Assembly: GCA_023897205.1 (NCBI GenBank)
Contig: JAHWDD010000005.1
Coordinates: forward strand, 1,178,001 to 1,242,000
Length of the DNA stretch: 64,000 bases
Reading direction: 5' to 3'
DNA from: Exophiala sp. HKRS030
Taxonomy: Eukaryota > Ascomycota > Eurotiomycetes > Chaetothyriales > Herpotrichiellaceae
Part shown: piece by piece, positions 1 to 15,000 of the stretch
How positions within the stretch are numbered: position 1 is the stretch's first letter
Layout: every line of letters starts with the position of its first letter
Translations under genes and position numbers: made by a program
Notes under the pieces: model-generated
Databases searched by the model: none
Seen by the model: only the letters and a program-made list of their open reading frames with translations
What the model was told of the DNA's origin: nothing

Positions 1-1796
1 AGTCTCGAGACCTTGGTCTCACTGAAGATGTCTACCAGAGCCAAGGCGCGCACATGGCGCGATCAGTGGATGCCATGCGGAGCGGCCACTGGGAAGATGC
101 TTACCACGCGTCTGTCGACTGGCACGAAGAAGTTGTCTCCATGTATCGAAGACTGTGGGCAAACTTTAATCTTGCTGACATGTTCTACGGTGTTTGCATC
201 TCGGCTGCTGCTCTTACATTCTTGTTCTTCTTTGCTCGCTCCTCAAAGGGAGACAAGGCGCTCGTAGCCACCGGTCTGCTCCGGAGTGCTGGCTTGGGAA
301 GCACTGCTGGCCTCGCATTCGGCCCAGTTCTGGGGGTCCTTTTTCCCAAGTATTTTACCGCAGTTGCCGGTCTTGTCTTCGGAGCGACATGTGGTGGTAT
401 TCTCGGTGCAAGTCTGTGGTCTTATCAAAACAATGTGGCTGGGCGCTTTCGTCTTCCTTCAACGTGGGGTTGGATGACATTTGTGTTTTTGATCACCCAG
501 TCTGCCGGATTTGCGTCGAATTCGTATACCATTCATGAGGATACGATCCTCCTTTTCTTCTTGACTACCTTTGGCTTGATGTCGTTGATGTCTTCTTTAA
601 GACAGGCGTACCAGAAAGATCGGATCTTGGGCGTGTATCAGTCAGTCATGTTCATACTCCTTACAAGGTTGTCGTCCTTTTCTCGTCTATGTCGAGAAGA
701 ACAGATGCCAGGGTGCCGGTCGACGTTCTACGCTTCCTCAACATCATCTACATCTGCACCTTGGCAATTGTTAGTACCTTATGTGGTGGCGCTGATCTTA
801 CCGGAAATTACCAAGGCTTTCTATCGAGGCACAGCTTCATACGCCGGGTCCGCTGGATTCTGGATTGGATTCTGCTTCCGGATGGGGTTGTTGCTTGTGG
901 CCGTATACTGGACCCTTGACGCTGCGGACAACGGCGAGTGGTGGAGAGATCGAATATCCTCCTCGACGCTTCAAACCATCAAGATCACACTGGCTCGATG
1001 TGTGCTTGCCATTGCCCTCCCTGTCGGTGTCGGTACATTCGTTTGGGCCAAGCCATGCATCGATATCTCGATCGCTGACCCGAAGTCGAGTGTCGATAGA
1101 ACAGAAACCGCATCTCGCCCCCAGCTCACGGTCTTTGGCTATGCCAATGCGTATGGCAGTCGATTCTACCTGATGATTCCCATGCTCGTGTTGACTGTGG
1201 GTCTGTTGCTGCCACCCATGGGCCAATTCTCTATCGCCATATGTGCTTGGCAAATACTCTGTCTCCTGGAAATATTGGACACCAACGCACTCAGTGTGAC
1301 ATGGGACTCTCCCTCCAGCGTTGGGCCCATTGTCCTGGCTATGCTGGGTTCTTACCACTTCTTCAAGACTGGCCACCAAGCGACTCTTGCCTCGATCCAG
1401 TGGAATTCGGCATTTGTCCCGCTCCGGACCATCCGATATCCATGGTCGCCACTCCTTGTGATCCTGAATACCTTTGGAGCACAAATCATGTGTGCAGCAG
1501 CAGTCCCATTAACGGTGCTTTGGAAACGGCCTCTGGGTAAATTCGGGCTGCGGGGCTTGTGGCACGACGTGGTTAATGCTTGTTTTACACATGCGCTGTA
1601 TTACGCTACTATTCAGTTGGCCACCACGATGTGGGCTGGACATCTCCGAAGACATCTGATGCTGTACAGGGTGTTTATGCCGAGATATTTGATGGCCAGC
1701 GGTGTACTTTTGATTGTGGATGTTGTTCTCGTCGTGGCCGCCCTCGGTGGTGCTCGCGTGGTTGGCTTGAGCGTAGGTGAAGTTTTTGGCTATTGA
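1..1796 (+). CDS. GPI13: GPI ethanolamine phosphate transferase 3 (PIG-O/Gpi13), C-terminal part, cut by window start
   Basis: The frame is open from base 3 without a start, so the gene begins outside the window and only the membrane-embedded C-terminal portion (about 595 codons) is present; the N-terminal phosphatase-like catalytic domain is missing. The protein is a series of hydrophobic helices. The segment around 700-770 (CREEQMPGCRST, then SSTSAPWQL) and the segment GHQATLASIQWNSAF at about 1370-1415, followed by PWSPLLVILNTFG, are signatures I recognise from the Gpi13/PIG-O family. Gpi13 adds phosphoethanolamine to the third mannose of the GPI precursor in the ER membrane, the bridge later attached to the protein. 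No intron is needed in this portion. The stop is TGA at 1794-1796. Family assignment is firm; the alternative paralogues Mcd4 and Gpi7 share the fold, but these conserved motifs fit Gpi13 better. Confidence 0.85.
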   Translation, partial: SRDLGLTEDVYQSQGAHMARSVDAMRSGHWEDAYHASVDWHEEVVSMYRRLWANFNLADMFYGVCISAAALTFLFFFARSSKGDKALVATGLLRSAGLGSTAGLAFGPVLGVLFPKYFTAVAGLVFGATCGGILGASLWSYQNNVAGRFRLPSTWGWMTFVFLITQSAGFASNSYTIHEDTILLFFLTTFGLMSLMSSLRQAYQKDRILGVYQSVMFILLTRLSSFSRLCREEQMPGCRSTFYASSTSSTSAPWQLLVPYVVALILPEITKAFYRGTASYAGSAGFWIGFCFRMGLLLVAVYWTLDAADNGEWWRDRISSSTLQTIKITLARCVLAIALPVGVGTFVWAKPCIDISIADPKSSVDRTETASRPQLTVFGYANAYGSRFYLMIPMLVLTVGLLLPPMGQFSIAICAWQILCLLEILDTNALSVTWDSPSSVGPIVLAMLGSYHFFKTGHQATLASIQWNSAFVPLRTIRYPWSPLLVILNTFGAQIMCAAAVPLTVLWKRPLGKFGLRGLWHDVVNACFTHALYYATIQLATTMWAGHLRRHLMLYRVFMPRYLMASGVLLIVDVVLVVAALGGARVVGLSVGEVFGY

Positions 1797-3561
<1,765 letters not shown>

Positions 3562-4480
3562 ATGACTCACTCGTCCAGTCTGGGCCCTTGTCCGTCAAGA
3601 TGTGTACCGTGGCAGTCACGGAACTGGGAAAGCTGGGTGATGGAACCAGGTTGGAGAAGAAAAAAAAGGAGTGGCAATGGACATGACACAAGAGAATGAG
3701 ATAGCCCCAGGTCACGCATGGTTTTTGTGTGTTGTGGAAAAAAAAACAGTCACCGAGTCACCCCCCTTTTTTCCGTGCTGGACCAGGCAGACATTGCCGT
3801 ATCAAAGTCGACTTTGGCTGGCCATTGGGGCGTAGGACCCGACGTACCATTGGATCAATGGACCTCAAAAAAACCCCAGAATCAAAATTTCATATTGTGA
3901 GATGACGTGACATGACGTTGTTTCCGATTTCTTGGAATTTACTTTGTCGAGAAGATGCATGGCATCAACTTTGTGATTGCGCTTTCCGATTATGCAGTGA
4001 CCTCGAGGTTCAACAATCAAGGCAGTCGGTTCAGACTTTGTCGTGCGTGATATCGAACTCCTCGGTTCGTCCAGAAGCCCAAAAGATTCATGAAATCTGG
4101 ATGGCATGGTACGGTAATGCAGTGACGGTCAAACAAGTCCCATTCGCTATGCTATGCTATGCTGCGCTATGCTACGCTGTGCCCCATGCAAAAGGCAAAC
4201 GCCATCGAGGATATGCAAACGTCGCTTCGTGATGGTACCACCACCACCACCACCCTCCTTCCCATTGCCGCGCCAATAAATCCATCCTGCCCCGTGCGAG
4301 AAAATACCCAAAGGGTGGGTATAGAGTGGATAGTTTTCGCATCCCGAGAGGAGCTCATCTCGTACCCAGCAGCTCAATGGTGATTTCCGTCCCAAAAGAA
4401 GACAACCACCACCCCCGTCAAAATCAGGGGGGGGGGGGAGGGGGAGAGAAGAAACTCCAAGTCATCGCCAACCAACGGGC
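3562..4480. other. Intergenic region between mtdH and SEN1 (convergent 3' ends) with short repeats
   Basis: No gene is supported. The two flanking genes converge here, so the region contains both 3' untranslated regions. It holds an imperfect run of GCTAT/GCTAC pentamers at about 4147-4182, a trinucleotide ACC run at about 4238-4253 and a G-tract of about 13 near 4426-4440. Confidence 0.6.
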
Positions 4481-7400
4481 TCATTTTTTCTTCACAAACA
4501 TGTCGTTGGCGTTGGCTTTCTTCTTCCGAACCATCGGTTGTCCATTGTTCATCAGCAAGGGTCTCCCTCCAGGGCCCATGCCAGGTCGTGGAGCTCCTCC
4601 CGCTGGGCCGGTCGGCGGCGGTCGAGCGAAACCTCGACCTGCACTCGGCCCCGTCGGCGGAGGACGAGAAGGTGCCTTCGGCGGAGGATCCTTCTGCGGA
4701 CCATTGGCGAGGACCTTCCCGCCGTCCTTGTCTCGTCGCTTCACCTTACCACGGTCGGAAGAATCCGTCGACTCATCCCTCTTTCTCTTCGCGTCGAGGG
4801 CTGGTCCGTTGGCTGCCGGCAAGGTGCTCTTGACCGTGGGAATCTTGGCTCCGTGCTCACCAAGCTGTCTTTCGGCCCGTCGTTCTCTCGCCTTGTCCCT
4901 GGCGGCTCCAAAGCGAACCTCCTGCTTTTGTACCTCGACTTGTTGAACGCTGGTCAGCCTATGCCTAATAGGCGCGGTACAGTCCACGCTGGCATGCCCA
5001 ACTTCGCCACAAGTGATGCATCGCGGCGCCGTGCAGCTGCCGTAGTTGTGTCCCGGCCGGTGGCAGCGGTGACAATTACCCAAAGCTGCCGATCTGGCCT
5101 CTTCGTTGTCACAATTGAAGCTGTAATGGTCATATGACCCACATATAGCACAATTAGCGAGATCATTCAACCCGTTGCCGCCTCCAGATGGACCATGGGC
5201 TCCAGATCGAGTTTGATCGGATCTTGCGAGCCTTGAATCCGGACATGCCTCAGGGCGAGCCTTTGTGGAAGGTATTTTGCTCGCGCTCTTCATGTTAGGT
5301 TTGATTGTTTCTCCATGACTCTCTGTGCGCGAGGGTTGTGGGCGCCTAGCATCCGGTTTGGACGAGGTCGACATGGCCGAGTCCCGAGACAAGCTGCTGC
5401 TCGGTCTTGACGGTAAAGGGGTAGGCTGAGCCGAAGAGAGTCCAGAACCAGGATCGGGCCGTCTGACAAGCGCAGGTGACGATGCTGTTGGGCTCGACTT
5501 GCCTATAGTCGAATTTTGGCGACTGACGACGGGCCGCGCAGTTTCGACTTTTGCTTGATCTAAATCCATGATCGAATTCTGATTGTTATCGGGCTGTAGC
5601 TTGACAACAGAAGCTGGTTCGTCTACGTCCATCATCTCAACGTCAGCCTCCATCATCGCACCAGTCAAGACTGGCCGACGGAGGAGACTTGTAATATCAC
5701 CCTGGGTGTACAGATTGCGTCCTTTTGCATCGGTGATCAATGCTTTCCAGAATTCGCCTTGCGTGAGTGCCTGAGAATTACCGAGAACCCAAAGTGAACA
5801 CATGGCTCGCGTCAAACCGACGTTCATACGACGAATGTCGTTCAAGAAGCCGATGCCTTTGGTCGATGCTCGCACGCAAGAGAAAATAATGATTTCACTC
5901 TCTCGACCTTGGAATGCATCCGTGGTGTTGAAGTCGACTTTGGAAGTTATGTCCTCTCCGTAGCGTTGTTTGAAACGCAACCTGAGTTCTTTGAGCTGCC
6001 CTTTGTAAGGTGTGATGATCCCTATCTTTCCAGAGAAATTGTACTTCGGGACATCATTTAACAATCGGTCATAAAGCTGCATGGCTACATTCAATTCGGC
6101 AACATTGATCAACGAATGGCCTTTGGTAGCAGCTTGACTCATGCCCTGTACATCAAAGAAGCGATACGGAGCAAAGACCTCGCTGTTGTGCCAGGGCCTA
6201 TGTCGAAGTTTGGCCATGCCAGCACCATCTTTGAGTCGAGAATCGTAGAATGTCTTGCTGGGGAAGAGGCTAATCTCGGGGTGCATGCGGTATTGTGTGT
6301 CAAGCAAATGCACATCTTTCCTATGGTTGTTCTCCATACGGGCAAACAAACTCTGTTCGTATTGAAATTTGGCGGCTGCCCGGGACAAGACTGTGGGTGG
6401 CAACTGTTTTGGGTCACCCACCAAGATACATTTTGAACAGCCGTACTTGAGCGGAATCAATGCGGAAAGCTCAATGGACTGTGCGGCTTCATCGATGATG
6501 ACAGTCTCGAACTCGATGTTGAGCCCTTGGAAAATTTCATGACCACTACCACTGAGGGTAGCACAGAGCACATGAGCCGAGTCAAGGATTTCTTGCTGAA
6601 TCCGTTTGCGATTGAGATCCATGTCACGGGACGCCGTGTTTTGACGTTCTCTCATGTCGTCGATTTTCGAACTGAGTCCATTCTTCTCGCGTTTCAGAGC
6701 ATCCATAAGCTGCTCTTCCGAGCTTGGTACGGGTTGGCCTCGACCACGTTGATCGTTGATGCGATTTCGAAGTGTATTCAGCTCCTCTGAGATCGCCTTG
6801 TGCTTCATCATGACTGAATGAATATCATCTTGAGGATTCTTGGGTGCTGCCGTGCCGAGTTTAGCGTTGACGAGCTCCTCAAGCGTAACGTCTTTCACGT
6901 TAGTGTTGATAGCGTCAGTCCGACCCAAGCGCACCACTGATAATTTTTCATGGGTACCGTCCCTGAGGGTAACGCCCTTTTTCAATCTCATGACCAATTC
7001 ATCAACGGCCGCATTACTGGGTGCACAGACAAGGACCTTTTTCGTAGAAGCAGGAGCGCCCACAGGGCGCCCTGTTGCCGTGTTCAAGCGCTGACCAGAG
7101 GCATCGGGTTTCCTGATAGAGCCCGTCAACATAGCTCCAACCAAACCGCAAATGGTTTTCGTCTTGCCAGAACCTGGGGGACCCTGAATCAAAGTGAATG
7201 CGTCGTTATCAAGTGCTGACTTGATAGCCTTGGCTTGGGCTAAGTTGACATTGTAAGTTTTCACGAGAGGCTCGAGGTCTTGCTCTGTGTAATCGAGAAT
7301 CGGAGATGGTTTGGCTCTGATAATCTCCTCGCAAAGGTCGTAGTACTGCAGAGCCATCAATGCACCATATTCCCTCTCCAATGGCGTCAGTGACAAGATC

Positions 7401-10400
7401 TGGGCCCCGTACACAAGTGCCTGGTCATTTAAGTATGGTCTCAGGGGATTGCCAGAAGCGGAGACGCGGTATACGATCTGGACCTCGCCCCGTTTCCGGG
7501 TGATTTCCTTCACCCGTGCCAGACAGTGTGGTTCACTCGGATCTCGCTCAGGTTGCTTGGACCTGGAGAGAAGCACAACATCAGAGGTACTAATGCCGAG
7601 GTCTTTGCCTTCAGCCATAGATACCCGAGAATTGATCTCAATGAATTGATCAACAATCAGGGAATTCGCCACTTTCACCTCGAAGGGCTTAAAAGTGCCG
7701 TCCTCGCGCGCTGCACGAAAGCTCTGCCAGCCTTCTAGTATCAAGAGTGGTTCAAACGTACTCTGGTAGTCCTGGGGGTTGCGAAATGTGTCTGTGACCA
7801 ATGTATAGTCGTTCTTCTGGGAATTCGGTGGAAGATCGGTATCTGCGAAGAAGTCCCAGCTCAGGATTGTTCTGTGGAGCTCGGTCAGATCCGGCGCGAG
7901 TCGAGCTCTGATATCTCGTTGTGAGCGCACTTGTTTGACCTTGCGTACAGGACCGGTTGATAGAGGCTTTCTCACGCCTGCCTGATTGCGTACTGTTGTC
8001 CCTTGAGTGATAGGAAGCTTTCCGAACAACTCTTCGTCCGAATCTGGATCGGACTCCGAGTCAGATGATACCATGATTCCGCTACTTCCAACGGTGTGGT
8101 CTTTCCCAACAACCCCAATGCCAGAGAGACCAGAACCTTGACCCATAGTTTGTTTGCCAACACCGATCTTGCCTCGCAACTTTAGTGCGGCTTCCTTATC
8201 TCTTAGTTTCCGAGCTGCCTCCTCGCGCTTACGGTTTTCAATGAATGCCTTGGCATCTTGAGCTTTCTTCGCGGTGGTGTCAACCGTAGACGGCTTCATA
8301 GCCTTTGGCTTCACAGGCTGCTGGCGAGTAAGCAGGGTCTTGATTTGATTCTTGTCTTTGGAAGTAATCCTCGTTGTCTGAGTATCGAGCGTCTTACTTG
8401 CTATCTCGACCAGGTCCTCATCGGCGATATCGTCGTCGCCGAATTCGTCGGCATATCGAGATTCAGGAGTGGAAGCATCAGATCGACCAACAGCGGCGGA
8501 CTCGGACCAGCCTTTAATATCAAGGGTGGCTTGTTTCTTGATAACAGGTTTCCCAATTTGGCGACCCCAGTAGTTTTCGAGCGCTCGAACTAGAATTGCT
8601 TTCTGAGAGGACGTCAAAATGGTTTTGATGGACTGCTTTGTGGCGACTTCTTGAATGTACGCCAGGCCGTCGCTCTCTGCGTTCAGGGCATCATGTCCCT
8701 TCAAACGGTACAACATGTTGGTGATGAGCGTTACCAAGGTTTCAGCAAGGTACTCGTCCCGTAGCCTCAGCCACTTTGACATGGCATCCAGAGTACTCAG
8801 AGGTGACCCTACACTCGGATCGTCAGAATCGAGGAGCAGGCGATGAATCTCTTTCGCTTTGTCGGGTTTTGCTCTGGTAATGACGCTCGAGAAGAGGTCA
8901 TACTGGTCAAACAGAGCCTCGGCGTACTGCATAGCATCCCGACAAACCTCAATCATAAGCTCCTTGTTATGAAGTTCTAGTGACCATTTTTCGGTTTGAC
9001 TATACACGACTCTCAAAGCAATCCACTGATAAGACCAGTAGCTCTGGATAGCAGATGCATCGCGTGAGGAAATCTTTGCTCTTCTTAATTGGCCATCGGT
9101 CAGATTGCAAAGAATATCCAGGATCTCCATGCCAGTCTTAAGCATTCGGGGCACCGAAGCGAAAGTCTTGTAGTTTGCAATCCGCCGAAAGGTCCAGCAT
9201 ATGCCGTAGATTGTGGTACCAAGAAATGCCCCTATCAGGTGTGCTAGCGCTTCCTTTCGACCCGACTCTCCGCTGATGTTCTTGATCAGTTCGATCGCGG
9301 CTTGATAAGTACTCTGGTCTGGCGAAAAGAGGGCGGCAATAAGAGACATGCTTGTATCTTGAGCTCTAAAGAGATAATCCAGATGATCTGGGCTGAACTC
9401 TGAAATCTTCTCTAGAAGTTTTCCAAGCATACCAGTGATTTTGTCGAAGATGGAGTTGAAAGACTTTTTCTCTTGTACATCGGCCGAGCCTTCTCTTATC
9501 CTAAATTGTTCTAAGCCCGGCAACGCCATTGTGCCCAGCAAAGCTGCTGAAGATAAAGGGGCGTCATTATCACTGAGATTGTCGATGATTGCAGTCCATA
9601 TTTCCGGGGTATATGAGCTGGACCCATGTCGTAAATTGATTTTCGTGCTGATCGACTCGAAATCTGTCTTCAGACATTGACATTCGAGTGCTACGGCATT
9701 TTTAACGAGAATGAGGATATCGTCTCGTAGCGATTTCTTCACAGCTTCAGCCAAAGCCGGGTCTTTTGGACTGAGGAGCTCATCTAAACGGTACCCAACA
9801 AGATTGAGGGTATCTGACAACACCAAGCGTTCAACGTTCTTCTGATCGTTTTGATTGGCAGTGAAGCTGATAACTGTTTTTAGCAGGACAGAAACAGCCT
9901 TCTCAAAACAGATCAACCTCGCAGAAACTACGAGGTCCCGGTCATTGATCCTCTCGAAGAGTTGAGCGACTATCGTTTGCGCAGCTGCCGGACGATTGGC
10001 CGGCTTCAACGATTCCATGAATGCTGAAATCCACGACAACACATGGTTATCGGCCCGTGGGTCGACCGGGGCGGGACATTTGCCTTCGAGCTCTGGAGGT
10101 GGTTTGACAGACTCCAGTAAATGCTTGTTGAAGTTTGGGCTGGCGAAGACCTGTTCGACTATCGTCTGGGATGAGATCGAGCCCATGGCTTGCCAGAATG
10201 CATCAGGAGCCTTGTCGAGTATATCTTCCAGAGTCTGGACAATGAAAGGCACCGCGCTCGAACGTCTCGCAAGGTGGTTGAGAGCTGTGGTGCAAAGATT
10301 CGGCTGTAGGTCGAACAACTTGTATGTGATCATTCGACGATCTAATTTGCTAACGATTAGCTTCAGAGCGGACCACAATCTGGTCGTGTCACCGGGTTCG

Positions 10401-11245
10401 ATAGCCTGCTGCACTCTCTCCTGCAGGAAATCTTTGATAGCCCAGTCAAATTCGATATCCTTGACAACCCTGTCAAGCCGTCTCCAGATAGAACTCGCCC
10501 AAGCTAGCCGCACCTGATTGGTATCAAAAAGAAATCTTATGGCAGCTGGTAGGATTTCCCGCATCTTAAGCGGTTTTCGTGACTGTATTGTCTTGAAAGG
10601 ACTGTCGAAATGTTGCCTGAGGAGACCTTCATCTCGTAGAAAGGCTTCGCAGACTAGTGCCTCATAAAGAGCATGTAAATCCTTGGGTGTTAACGATGAA
10701 GTTACTTTCTTTGGTCCCGGTAGACTTTGGAGCGTTTGATCGGCAGAATCTAGACCTCGAGTAATACGCTGGACGTCTCGTCGATTGATGATGGAAAAGA
10801 AATTTTTGATATCCTCTTCCTCGTACTCTTCTCGTAGCGTAGCCAAGAAGTCTACCTTTGCAATGTAGTACTCCCGAATGCATATGTCGCACCTTGCCAG
10901 CGCCGCGTCGACCGTGTCCCAGATATATTTCTGGTACTGCTCACTTTCGGTGCCGTCGTAAGCTAGTAGTTGGAGAGAGGATATGAATTTCTTTCGGCGA
11001 ATCTTTATTTCTTGATATCTGGCCCGTTTTTCCGGATCAAGTGTCTCTCCTCCTTCGGCCTCACAGTCGTGCTCGTCCTCATACCGCTCGAAGTCGTCTT
11101 CTGATTGGCGAGGGCAGAGGAGATGAAGTCCATCAGGGAGTTGTTGGAGTTCTCTGTTAGCCAGGAAGAGTCAGCATCAAGCCACCTAAGCAATTGTTTG
11201 TTCCTCATGAAAGCCTTACTGCAGGGACGTTATGAATTCCGCCAT
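4481..11245 (-). CDS. SEN1: SEN1-type superfamily 1B RNA/DNA helicase with C-terminal CCHC zinc knuckles
   Basis: Two exons: a 26-nt first exon (11245-11220), a 66-nt intron with GTAAGG donor and CTGAC branch site (11219-11154), and a second exon 11153-4481; 2,232 residues. The start was chosen by splicing: the spliced N-terminus MAEFITSLQELQQLPDG leads into the conserved helical Sen1 N-terminal domain, whereas the long second exon alone has no suitable ATG. Order: Sen1 N-terminal domain (about 80-850), acidic/basic linker, then helicase with GPPGSGKT (1333-1340), DEAA (1563-1566), GDPKQLPP, YRMHPEIS and VGLTRA near 1785. A Ser/Pro-rich linker follows, then three CX2CX4HX4C zinc knuckles (about 2010-2064) and a basic tail. 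Sen1 unwinds RNA:DNA hybrids in the nucleus and acts in termination of non-coding transcripts and R-loop removal. The knuckles are not something I associate with the yeast enzyme. Confidence 0.92.
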
Positions 11246-12070
11246 GACTGCGATCCGTGAAGGATTTGGTTGGGAAGGTAGATCGAGTCGAAGTCAGAGG
11301 GGTGAAGATGATGTTGCATAGCGGACTGGTGTTCCATTTAGAGGAGGGTCAAGGTTTTTGAATGAGATTGCGAGACCGAGGGATCATGTTTGTTTGGTGG
11401 TGAGGTATTGTGTATTATTGAAACAAGTCTGAGCCTTTAGTATGCCATTCTGCTTGCCCATGTCGCTCGTAGGATTGTTTCTCCGCAGCCAAATGACCCG
11501 CGTGGCGCGTTGAGCGGTAATATGCAGTCGCGTAGTTAAGTTAAGCCACACTATTCAATATCCGTAGCCTAATGCCTAACTATTTACGGGGGTACTTTAG
11601 GTACTTAGGTGCCTACGTATTTGATGGAATGCGTCACCGTAGTCGTTCTACTCTCCCGCTTCATCGGAAACACTTTACCAGGCGAAAAGATATCAATACT
11701 AACGAATGAGCACATTCGAATCGCGTAGTGAGGCCAAAGAAAATGAAGCTGTTGAATATCAAGTGAAGGGCCACAAAGCAAACGGCAATGCTGTATTACC
11801 ATCACACCTTCCGAGAGAAAGGAAGCTTTAGCTTGACATATCGATTGGGATTCCCTCACTTCTTCTACTCAAGTCCGACATTCCACCTTTTGTGGTAGAT
11901 AGATTTAAACTATATACAGATGAGGGAGCCGCTATCAAATAGTCCAATCGCTCGAACCTGGACGTCCGGTCCCATCCAGCCAAGCAAGCAAGACGCCATA
12001 ATAATCATAAATCTAGGGAAAGGCCATGAAATCATGAGGCGAGGTAAACACGCAAGACATAGTTCGGTCG
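11246..12070. promoter_or_regulatory. Intergenic region: SEN1 promoter and flippase 3' flank
   Basis: About 0.8 kb between the SEN1 start and the flippase stop, both on the minus strand. I find no coding region. A small direct-repeat-like patch around 11595-11615 (GGTACTTTAGGTACTTAGGTGCCTACG) is the only visible structure. Confidence 0.5.
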
Positions 12071-15000
12071 CTACCGACGCTCTTCCGCAATGTCTTCCGT
12101 CCTTCGCGTGTTGTAGCCTGTCAGTGGTTGAGAGTAATTCGACGCCGAATAGCCTGACTCCATTCTCGTCAACATTGCGGCACTTGTAAAGTCCCGGCTT
12201 TGTTCAAAGCTCGGTCTGAGTTTGTCAAACGACTGTCGCTGCCTCTCAAACGAGGAGCGAACTCGCTCCAATGAGGGCCTTCTGGCACGAAGCTTTTCTG
12301 GAGTTTGTGAATCACCACCGTATCTCGATAAATCGAACGAGGGCCTGGTCCTATCTGTCCCGTCGCTTCCCGTCTGACTGTGAGGGTGTCGAGTTGGTGC
12401 CTCAGAAGGTGGGTAGACAATAGGTCGCTGAGACTCAGCCATGCTTGGATATCGATTGTGGCCGTGATTTCTGTCTGCCTCATTGGAGCCATCTTCTGGC
12501 CGCTCGGACGATGTTGCAGATACATCAACAATTTTGGGAGGGACGTATGCATCGTAGTCATCGAGGTAGTCGAATTTACCTTGCCGCACCTGTTCTCTGA
12601 CGACATCGATATCATAGGGCCTGAAATTCTTCTGGAAGAACTTCACGGAGAATCGAGGAAGCAAGCAGAGTGTCAGGGTCAATAGTGATAATGCCCAGAA
12701 TGTCAGAGAACCATATACCTCCGCACCCGATTTGTACCATTGGAAGGATGCTTCGAAAGATGAATAGATGCCGGTCCAAGCAAAGATCAGAAGAGAGCTG
12801 ATCACGGTGACCAAAACCATAATCCAGTCCCATTTGTAGGTATTCAAGAGGATGTATGAGTTGATCACCACAATTGCTGAGCAGGCGACAAAGACGCCCA
12901 TCCGGCTACGGTCGGCAATCCCTCGTCCATTTTCAGTTTCAAATGTGGCCGGCTGGAAGAGCAGATATGCCATGAAGTAGCAGATAGCGGACTGATACAG
13001 TCCATCGGCCATATACAACCTAAAGCCAAATTAGCATGGAACATCTCGCAGTAGAGGTCAAAATCTTGTACCAGAATTTCGTTTGTGTCCATTCCTTCCT
13101 TTCCATGCCACGTCTATACAGCTGAGGCACTGCCAAGGAGACCTTATCGCTGACGTCTTGATCCAGAATACCCATAAGACCAACGGGCACTGATGTGAAG
13201 ACCAAGTTGACCAATAGAATGTAGGTATAATCGAACAGATAGGTGATATCAAAGTTGTTATAGATCTGATACCAGAAGAGAGCGAAGGTCCACACCAAGT
13301 TCTATCCATTGTCAGTGGCTTGGACATGTTAGTAGCCGGACGACATACCTTGTAGAAGAAATTGGCAATCGATTCTGCCAGTCGTCGATAAGACCAGCGA
13401 CCGTGAACCAAAACGAGTCTCTGCAGATATCGGAATTGGCCGATGGCATAATCGGATGACATGACAGCTTGACGTCCTTCTTCACCAGCGATACCAACCC
13501 CAACATCGGCTTCTTGAATCATAGCAACGTCGTTGGCACCATCACCGATGGATAAAGCCATGATGTCCAAGCCGCTCCGGACGAGTTGGACTACAGCTGC
13601 TTTCTGCGCAGGGCTGACTCGGCAGCAGAGCACTGATTTGCACTGTTTGCACAACAGCAGGAAACGCTGCCTCAATTCGTCTTGAAGAACCAGCTTGAGT
13701 GACTCGCCATCAATGATCAGGGCATGAGTTGGTGGTGGAGGTTCGTGAACGGTTCGAGCAACAGCCAATTCTTCGTCAGACCCGGTCAGCCCGAAAGTCT
13801 TAAGGTGTTGATCCAGAAGGTTGGCAGCATCCTCTGCAGTTCCCTCAGGAATATCAAACAAGATCAAGTCCATTTCGTTTGAAAGTAGGTTGCACGAAAA
13901 GCCTATGTTGATGGCAGTCTCGACTTTGTCGCCCGTCAGCACCCATAATTTGATACCTGCTTGCCCGAGAAGAGCAATAGTGTCAGGGACGCCATCTTGA
14001 AGACGATCTTCAATGGCGGTTCCTCCGATGAGTGAGAGCTCTCTTTCGATACGGTCTGAGACTTCCTCAAGACGATCTTCTCGATCGGTCAGTGCCTGGG
14101 CAGCGAAGTCGTGGTCTTTATTCCACTCTTGGTAAAAGTCTTCATCCAGATCTCTCTCGGCCACACAGAGTGTTCGGAGACCCTCACGAGCAAACATTTC
14201 TAGATTTTCGGCGGTCAATTTGCGGAGTTCTTGTTGTTCGCCTTTCTTCAGTCGGGAGTAGATCATGCTGTCGGCCCCCTTGCAGAATAGCTTGATTTTT
14301 CCATCCGGCATTCGAACTATGGCACTCATTCGCTTCCGGGTAGAGTTGAACTCAAGGGTGTTTAAGATACGGTATGTTCGGTCCTCTCCCAAGACGTTGA
14401 CGTGAAGATCGTCTTTCGTACGCCCGAGTACGGTAAATCCCATGTCGCGCGCAGTGGCAACTAGGGCCGCCTCGTCCGGAGACTGTGCCTTGAACTCAAT
14501 CCTGGGCGGGTCACCGGGGGTTGTTTCTGTAATGACAGTGTGACAGAGTGCCAAAGCAATCATGAAGTGCTCGCAAGTTCGAGCTTGTTCTTCACCGGAT
14601 TGCCCATTCAGATCCGTAACAAAATTAGGCGCAATGAACGTCAGGTCGTCGTCATGAAGATAGGGGTTGTCGTAGGTCTTTCGCAGCTGTCTTAGAGTCT
14701 CCGTCCGAGCATCTGCAATCTCTTGATTGACACGAGCCGCCTCAGCCTCGACATCAACACCTTGTCTACGCCGCATACCTGCTTCGGCTTCAGTGTATGC
14801 TTCGCCATATGGTCGTCCGTTGATGGTGCACTTTTTGAATTCCATGACATTTTGAGTCAATGTTCCGGTCTTGTCCGAGAAGATGTACTCAATCTGACCA
14901 AGATCGTCGGAGATATTCCAGCTCTTTGGTGTGCATGGGTAATCAAGTCTCTCGTAGTACATGGAGACATCGGACCAAATGAAAAAGGCCTGGCACGACC

